Below, in pieces: positions 59,646-64,000 of a DNA stretch of 64,000 nucleotides (positions within the stretch are counted from its first letter, which is position 1; each line of letters starts with the position of its first letter). Where the stretch lies: contig CAVTVU010000001.1 in NCBI GenBank assembly GCA_963738305.1, forward strand, positions 620,001 to 684,000, written 5' to 3'. The notes under the pieces are model-generated. The model worked only from the letters and a program-made list of their open reading frames with translations. It had not been told where the DNA came from and did no database searches. Source of the DNA: JBBRHQ01 sp963738305. GTDB taxonomy: Bacteria > Actinomycetota > Thermoleophilia > Solirubrobacterales > 70-9. The position numbers and the translations under genes were made by a program.

Positions 59646-59655
59646 TCGAGCTGCC

Positions 59656-60327
59656 TTGCGCGGGGTCTTCGTCACCGGCACCGGCACGGGAGTCGGCAAG
59701 ACGGTCGTCGCGGCGGTGATCGCGCGGGCACTGGCCGCCGGCGGTCAGGGGGTCGCGGTGTTCAAGCCGGCATTGACCGGCCTGGACGAGCCCGGTGAGC
59801 CCGATCACGCGATTCTGCGCCGCGCCGCCGGCTCTCCCCAGGCCCCCGAACAGGTGGCACCGTATCGCTTCGAGCCCCCGCTCTCACCCCACCTGGCGGC
59901 GCAGCTGGCCGGCGAGGAGATCGACCCCGGAGCGCTTTGCGCGGCGGCGGTCGACGCGGGCGAGGAGGCCGGCGCGCTGGTCTGCGAGGGCGTCGGGGGG
60001 CTGCTGGTCCCGCTCACGCCCGGCTATCTCGTGCGCGACTTCGCTCGCGACCTGGGGCTGCCGCTGGTGATCGCCGCCGCTCCGGGCCTCGGCACGATCA
60101 ACCACACGCTGCTGACCGTGGAGGCGGCCCGCGCGGTCGGGCTGGAGGTCTGCTGCGTCGTCCTCACCCCCTGGCCCGCCCGCCCCGAGCCGATCGAGAT
60201 CTCCAACCGGGAGACGATCGCCGCCCTGGCCCGCACGGAGGTCGCGGTGCTGGAGCGGATCGATCTAAAGCGCCCGGAGGGCTGGCCGGACGGCCTCGAG
60301 CCGGTCGCGCGGCGGCTCAGGCGCTGA
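59656..60327 (+). CDS. bioD: Dethiobiotin synthetase
   Basis: BioD closes the ureido ring with ATP and CO2. The P-loop is VFVTGTGTGVGKTVVAAVIA. VFKPALTGLDEPGEPDH follows, then LVCEGVGGLLVPLTPGYLVR, the usual ATP-synthetase motif, and PGLGTINHTLLTVEAA. The 223-residue length is normal. The TTG start at 59656 is right before the first strand. It ends 11 bases inside the convergent MFS gene's stop region. It lies in the bioB-bioF-bioD unit. Confidence 0.93.
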   Translation: MRGVFVTGTGTGVGKTVVAAVIARALAAGGQGVAVFKPALTGLDEPGEPDHAILRRAAGSPQAPEQVAPYRFEPPLSPHLAAQLAGEEIDPGALCAAAVDAGEEAGALVCEGVGGLLVPLTPGYLVRDFARDLGLPLVIAAAPGLGTINHTLLTVEAARAVGLEVCCVVLTPWPARPEPIEISNRETIAALARTEVAVLERIDLKRPEGWPDGLEPVARRLRR

Positions 60328-61929
60328 CCGCCTCGCCGGCGGCGACCTCGGAGCCCGCCGGGCCGACCGGGGCCTCGGCGGCATCGAGCGTCGCGGGGCT
60401 CCGCCGAGTGCGGATCGCGCTCACCCCGACGACGGCGCCGAGCAGGGTGACGGCGGCGCAGATTCCCATCGCGTGGCTGAGCGCGTAGACGAAGGCGTCC
60501 TGGGCCGCGGCGCCTGCCTGCTTGGCCTGGGCCGGGGGCAGTCCGGCGAGCGCCTGCCCGGCGGAGCCGCTGCCGAGACTCTCGGCGATCGCGCCCTGCT
60601 TGGCCGGAGGGGATGCCCGAGCCGGCCAGCAGGGTGCCGAGCCGGTCCGACGAGAGGCCCTGGAAGATCGCGCCGGTGACGGCGACGCCGAGGCTGCCGC
60701 CGACCATGCGGAACATCGAGAGCACGCCGGAGGCGATCCCGGCCTTCTCCACCGGCACCGCGTTCATCGCGGCGCTGGTCATCGGCGACATCGTCATCGC
60801 GATGCCGATGCCGAGCAGCATGAAGCCCGGGCAGCAGGTCGAGGTAGCTGGAGTCGACCGCGATCCCGCTGAAGCTGTAGAGCGAGGGAGCCGGTCAGCA
60901 GCAGCAGCCCGCCGCCGATCAGCCAGCGCGGGCCGAAGCGGTCGGCGAGCCGGCCGGCCAGCGGCGCGACGACGACGATCATCAGGGTCGAGGGCAGGAA
61001 GCGGACCCCGGCCTCCAGCGGCGAGTAGCCGAGGATGTCCTGCATGTAGAGGGCGAGGAAGAAGAAGACGCCGAGCATCGCGAAGGAGATGACCAGCGCG
61101 ACCACGACGGCGCCGAGGAAGTTGCGGTCGCAGAGCAGCTTGAACTCGACCATCGGCGCCTTGACCCGCAGCTCGACCGCGACGAAGGCGGCGCCGAACA
61201 CGACGAAGCCGACCAGCAGGGCGACGATCTCGGTCGAGCCCCAGCCCCAGCTGTTGCCCTCGACCAGGGCGAGGATCAGCGCGGTCAGCGAGCGGTCAGG
61301 GCCGCGACGCCGAGGTAGTCGACCTCGCGGCCGACGCTCCAGTCGCGCGACTCGCGGACCGCGAAGAGCGCCGCCAGGACGGCGCCGATCGCGACCGGGA
61401 TGTTGAGGTAGAAGATCGCCCGCCAGCTGACGTGCTCGGTGAGGAAGCCGCCGAGCACCGGGCCGACCGCGAGGGCCAGGGCCGAGACGCCGGCCCAGGT
61501 GCCCATCGCCTTGCCGCGCTCGTGCGGCGGGAAGGCGTCGGTGATGATCGAGAGCGTCGCCGGCATCATCAGCGCCGCGCCGACGCCCTGCACGACCCGG
61601 CTGATCACCAGCGAGGTGGGGTCGGCGGCGAAGCCGGCGGTCGCCGAGGAGAGGGCGAAGATGACGACGCCGGCGAGGAACATGCGGCGGCGGCCGAAGA
61701 TGTCGCCGAGCCGGCCGCCGGTCGCGAGCAGCACGGCGAAGGAGAGCGTGTAGCCGTTGATCGTCCACTCGAGGCCGGAGATCGAGGCGCCGAGGTCGCG
61801 CTGGATCGAGGGCAGGGCGACGTTGACGACGGTGTTGTCGAGCATGATCATGAACAGCGCGAAGCACATCGCCCCGAGCGTCCACCACTTGCGGTTCTCG
61901 TCGGTGATCAGGTGGCGGTAGCGGGTCAT
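60317..61929 (-). CDS. MFS drug exporter (EmrB/QacA, DHA2 type), several indels
   Basis: A 14-helix type exporter. The start is MTRYRHLITDENRKWWTLGA, followed by LDNTVVNVALPSIQRDLGAS, GRLGDIFGRRRMFLAG and VVQGVGAALMMPATLSII (motif C-like region). The frame breaks near 61291, 60880, 60832 and 60612. Joining the pieces gives about 536 residues with a Glu/Ala-rich end (GSEVAAGEAVSA). The gene's stop overlaps bioD. It is next to and divergent in meaning from bioA, and it is preceded by a MarR gene (TGATG), so drug or fatty-acid efflux under MarR is likely. Confidence 0.85.
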
Positions 61930-62484
61930 CAGCTCTCCAGCTCCTTCAGCTTGCGGTAGGTCCGGGCGATGTCCTCGCGGTCCATCAGCGGGTCGACGGC
62001 GGCGTCGAGCTTGCGCCGCTGGGCGGCGCTGAGGGTCGCGGCGAACTCCCGCATGCCCGCCAGGCGGGCACTGAGCATGCGGTCGACGAGCTCCTCCCCG
62101 GCCTCGGTGATCGCGATCCGGCGCACGCGGCGGTCGTCGGGGTCCTCGACCCGGGTGACGTAGCCGCTCTTGACCAGCCCGTCGACGGCCCGGCTCATCG
62201 CGGGCATCGAGAGGCCGATCTGCTCGGCCAGCTCCTTGCCTGGCAGGCCTCCTCGCCTCATCGCCGGCCGGCCCGGAGAGCTCGAGCAGCGCCTTGCACT
62301 GGGTCATCGTCAGGCCGCTCTCCTCGATCGCCCGCAGCTGGTTGCCGCGGTCGAAGAGGAAGAGGTGGCGGAGGAAGGCGCCGAGCCGCAGCGCGGTCTC
62401 GTCGAACTGCTCTCGCTCACTTCCCTGCTCGGCGCTCCCGGGCGTTGCTTGTCGCAGTTGCTTGCACGGATGTAACAATTGCAC
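61929..62484 (-). CDS. MarR family transcriptional regulator, one indel
   Basis: A MarR repressor of about 184 residues. The N-terminal part (FDETALRLGAFLRHLFLFDR, then IEESGLTMTQCKALLELSG) is in one frame. The wing and C-terminus (GKELAEQIGLSMPAMSRAVD, then GLVKSGYVTRVEDPDDRRVR) are in another, with a break near 62255. The GTG start at 62484 lies inside an inverted repeat that may be its operator. The stop overlaps the MFS start (TGATG). Together they are a typical MarR-regulated exporter operon. Confidence 0.82.
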
Positions 62485-62509
62485 AAACGCAATTATTGTC
62501 GTGTGACAA
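62477..62509. promoter_or_regulatory. Candidate MarR operators
   Basis: AATTGC (62477-62482) and GCAATT (62489-62494) form an inverted repeat with a 6-base centre, the 18-bp size usual for MarR sites. TTGTC (62496-62500) and GACAA (62505-62509) form a second palindrome. Both lie at the MarR start and between it and bioA. Confidence 0.5.
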
Positions 62510-62565
62510 CGATCACACAGGACCGACGAACGGGGCCCCGAAGCGCTCCTCGCCATTGGGCCCCG

Positions 62566-62619
62566 CGGCGAGAGTACGATTTCCTCTCAGTGAGAGGAAA
62601 TCGAAGTTTCGGCAGTGGC
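62566..62619. repeat. Palindromic dispersed repeat, copy 2
   Basis: CGATTTCCTCTCA (62577-62589) and TGAGAGGAAATCG (62591-62603) form a 13-bp palindrome with one central base. The left flank CGGCGAGAGT and right flank GAAG plus TCGGCAG match copy 1 at 14107-14162. It lies 41 bases before the bioA start. Confidence 0.7.
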
Positions 62620-62659
62620 CTCCGTTCCGCCGGGACGGAATCTAGTCTCGGCCGCGCCG

Positions 62660-64000
62660 ATGCCGTCTCCCGAGCCACCTCGAGTCGCACCACCGGCCAG
62701 CTCGACCACGACCACCTCTGGCACCCCTTCACGCAGCAGCGCATGGTGCGAGGAGGAGCCGCTGGTGATCGAGCGGGCCGAGGGCACGACGCTGATCGAC
62801 ACCGACGGGCGCCGCTACCTCGACGGCGTCTCCTCGCTCTGGTGCAACGTCCACGGCCACCGCCACCCGGGATCGACGCGGCGGTGCGCGAGCAGCTCGA
62901 CCGGGTCGCCCACTCGACCATGCTCGGCCTCTCCCACCCCGGCGCCGCCGAGCTGGCCGCGCGCCTGGTCGGCGATCGCCCCGGCCGGGCTGAGCCGCGT
63001 CTTCTACTCGGACTCGGGCTCGACCGCGGCCGAGATCGCGCTGAAGATGGCCTTCCAGTACTGGCAGCAGCGCGGCGGCCAGCACGTCCGCCGCACCTCC
63101 TTCGTCCACCTGCGCGACGCCTACCACGGCGACACGATCGGCTCGGTCTCGGTCGGCGGCATCGACCTCTTCCACGCCACCTACCGGCCGCTGCTGTTCG
63201 AGACCCACGCCGCCGAGCCCGGCGACGCCGCCGACCTGGAGCGGGTCCTCGCCGCCCACGAGGAGGAGATCGCGGCGGTGATCGTCGAGCCGCTGGTCCA
63301 GGGCGCCGCCGGGATCCTCGTCCACCCGCCCGGCTACCTGCGCGCGGTGCGCGAGCTCTGCGACCGCTTCGGCGTGCTGCTGATCTGCGACGAGGTCGCG
63401 ACCGGCTTCGGCCGCACCGGGACGATGTTCGCCTGCGAGCAGGAGGGGGTCGCGCCCGACTTCCTCTGCCTCGCCAAGGGGCTGACCGGCGGCTACCTGC
63501 CGCTGGCGGCGACCCTGGCGACCGAGGAGGTCTACGAGGGCTTCCTCGGCGCCGCCGAGGAGCACCGCACCTTCTTCCACGGCCACACCTACACCGGCAA
63601 CCCGCTCGCCTGCGCCGCGGCGCTGGCCAACCTCGACGTCTTCGAGAGCGAGCGCACGCTGGAGCGCCTGCAGCCGAAGATCGCGCCTGCTCGCGCGAGC
63701 TGCTGGCCGGCGTCGCGGCGATGCCCGAGGTGGCCGAGGTGCGCAGCCGCGGCTTCATGGTCGGGATCGACCTCGGCGAGCACGACCCGGCGCTGCGCAT
63801 CGGCCACCGGGTGACGCTCGAGGCGCGCGAGCGCGGCGCGATCGTCCGCCCGCTCGGCGACATGGTCGTGCTGATGCCGCCGCTCTCGATCTCCGAGGCG
63901 GAGCTGCGCCGGCTGGTCGCGATCACGGCCGAGTCGATCGAGGCCGCGGTGGCCCGGCGCCGGCCGCTCGACGGCGAGCCCGGCCGGCGCTGCTCTGCCG
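62660..64000 (+). CDS. bioA: Adenosylmethionine-8-amino-7-oxononanoate transaminase, several indels, cut by window end
   Basis: BioA converts 8-amino-7-oxononanoate to 7,8-diaminononanoate with SAM and PLP. LDHDHLWHPFTQQRMV, then the PLP lysine in LCLAKGLTGGYLPLAA, and ICDEVATGFGRTGTMF mark the family. YHGDTIGSVSVGG also fits. Frame breaks occur near 62675, 62745, 62872, 62972 and 63690; each piece is conserved. The frame continues to the right edge without a stop (GEPGRRCSA). ATG 62660 is the likely start. bioA stands apart from bioBFD, separated by the convergent MarR-MFS genes. Confidence 0.88.

Noticed and set aside
1..64000. CRISPR array, rRNA or tRNA genes
   Set aside because: I saw no regularly spaced direct repeats of CRISPR type, no rRNA-like stretch and no cloverleaf with conserved TTCnA arm. 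A covariance search would be needed to exclude a degenerate tRNA.

Overview
The window is very GC-rich and densely packed. Genes often overlap by ATGA or GTGA, TTG and GTG starts are common, and many ATG starts sit 6 to 9 bases behind a TAnnnT box. HemQ-type coproheme decarboxylase, FprA, Holin-X/DUF3618 proteins and many fatty-acid/CoA enzymes point to an actinobacterium. A member of Thermoleophilia (Solirubrobacterales-like) is my best guess, by inference only.

Layout. 0-6 kb: gene remnants, a PQQ-type sugar dehydrogenase and metH behind a SAM riboswitch. 6-10.3 kb (minus): a glycosyltransferase fused to a flippase-like membrane domain, then a phosphatase-like membrane protein. 10.3-14.6 kb: a heme/Fe-S block (hemQ, fprA, bolA, monothiol glutaredoxin, erpA) that carries a barnase-like RNase and its barstar. 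14.6-22.5 kb: epimerases, DegV, a small membrane-protein trio, a hydrolase, and a TetR/nitrilase pair with a clear operator. 22.6-33.2 kb: MscS, then a five-gene catabolic operon (acyl-CoA carboxylase, BKACE, SRPBCC-like protein, CoA transferase, MerR), enoyl-CoA hydratase and two acyl-CoA dehydrogenases.

33.12-36.05 kb is the most unusual stretch. The last 12 codons of the second acyl-CoA dehydrogenase occur three times, bounding two tandem segments. The first holds a tyrosine recombinase, a DUF6036-like fragment and a VOC protein; the second holds a HicAB toxin-antitoxin pair. Five copies of a GGACACA-based repeat lie in the same interval. I read it as repeated site-specific insertion of small elements at the 3' end of a protein-coding gene.

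36-57 kb: DUF899, a secreted GH31 enzyme, two GGDEF proteins, a very large secreted tannase-like protein with tandem Ig-like repeats, SDRs, a metallo-beta-lactamase-fold hydrolase, PlsC, glycerol kinase, a biotin carrier protein, AlkA and a GH3 enzyme. 57.2-64 kb: the biotin genes bioB-bioF-bioD and bioA, split by a convergent MarR-MFS pair.

Several conserved genes (metH, bioA, the MFS gene, MarR, BKACE, the PQQ dehydrogenase, the recombinase) are broken by single-base indels while their codons stay well conserved on both sides. This looks more like consensus sequencing error than decay, and the breaks cluster at about 1-5.6 kb, 33.4-34.0 kb and 60.6-63.7 kb. Coordinates for those genes span the whole interrupted gene.
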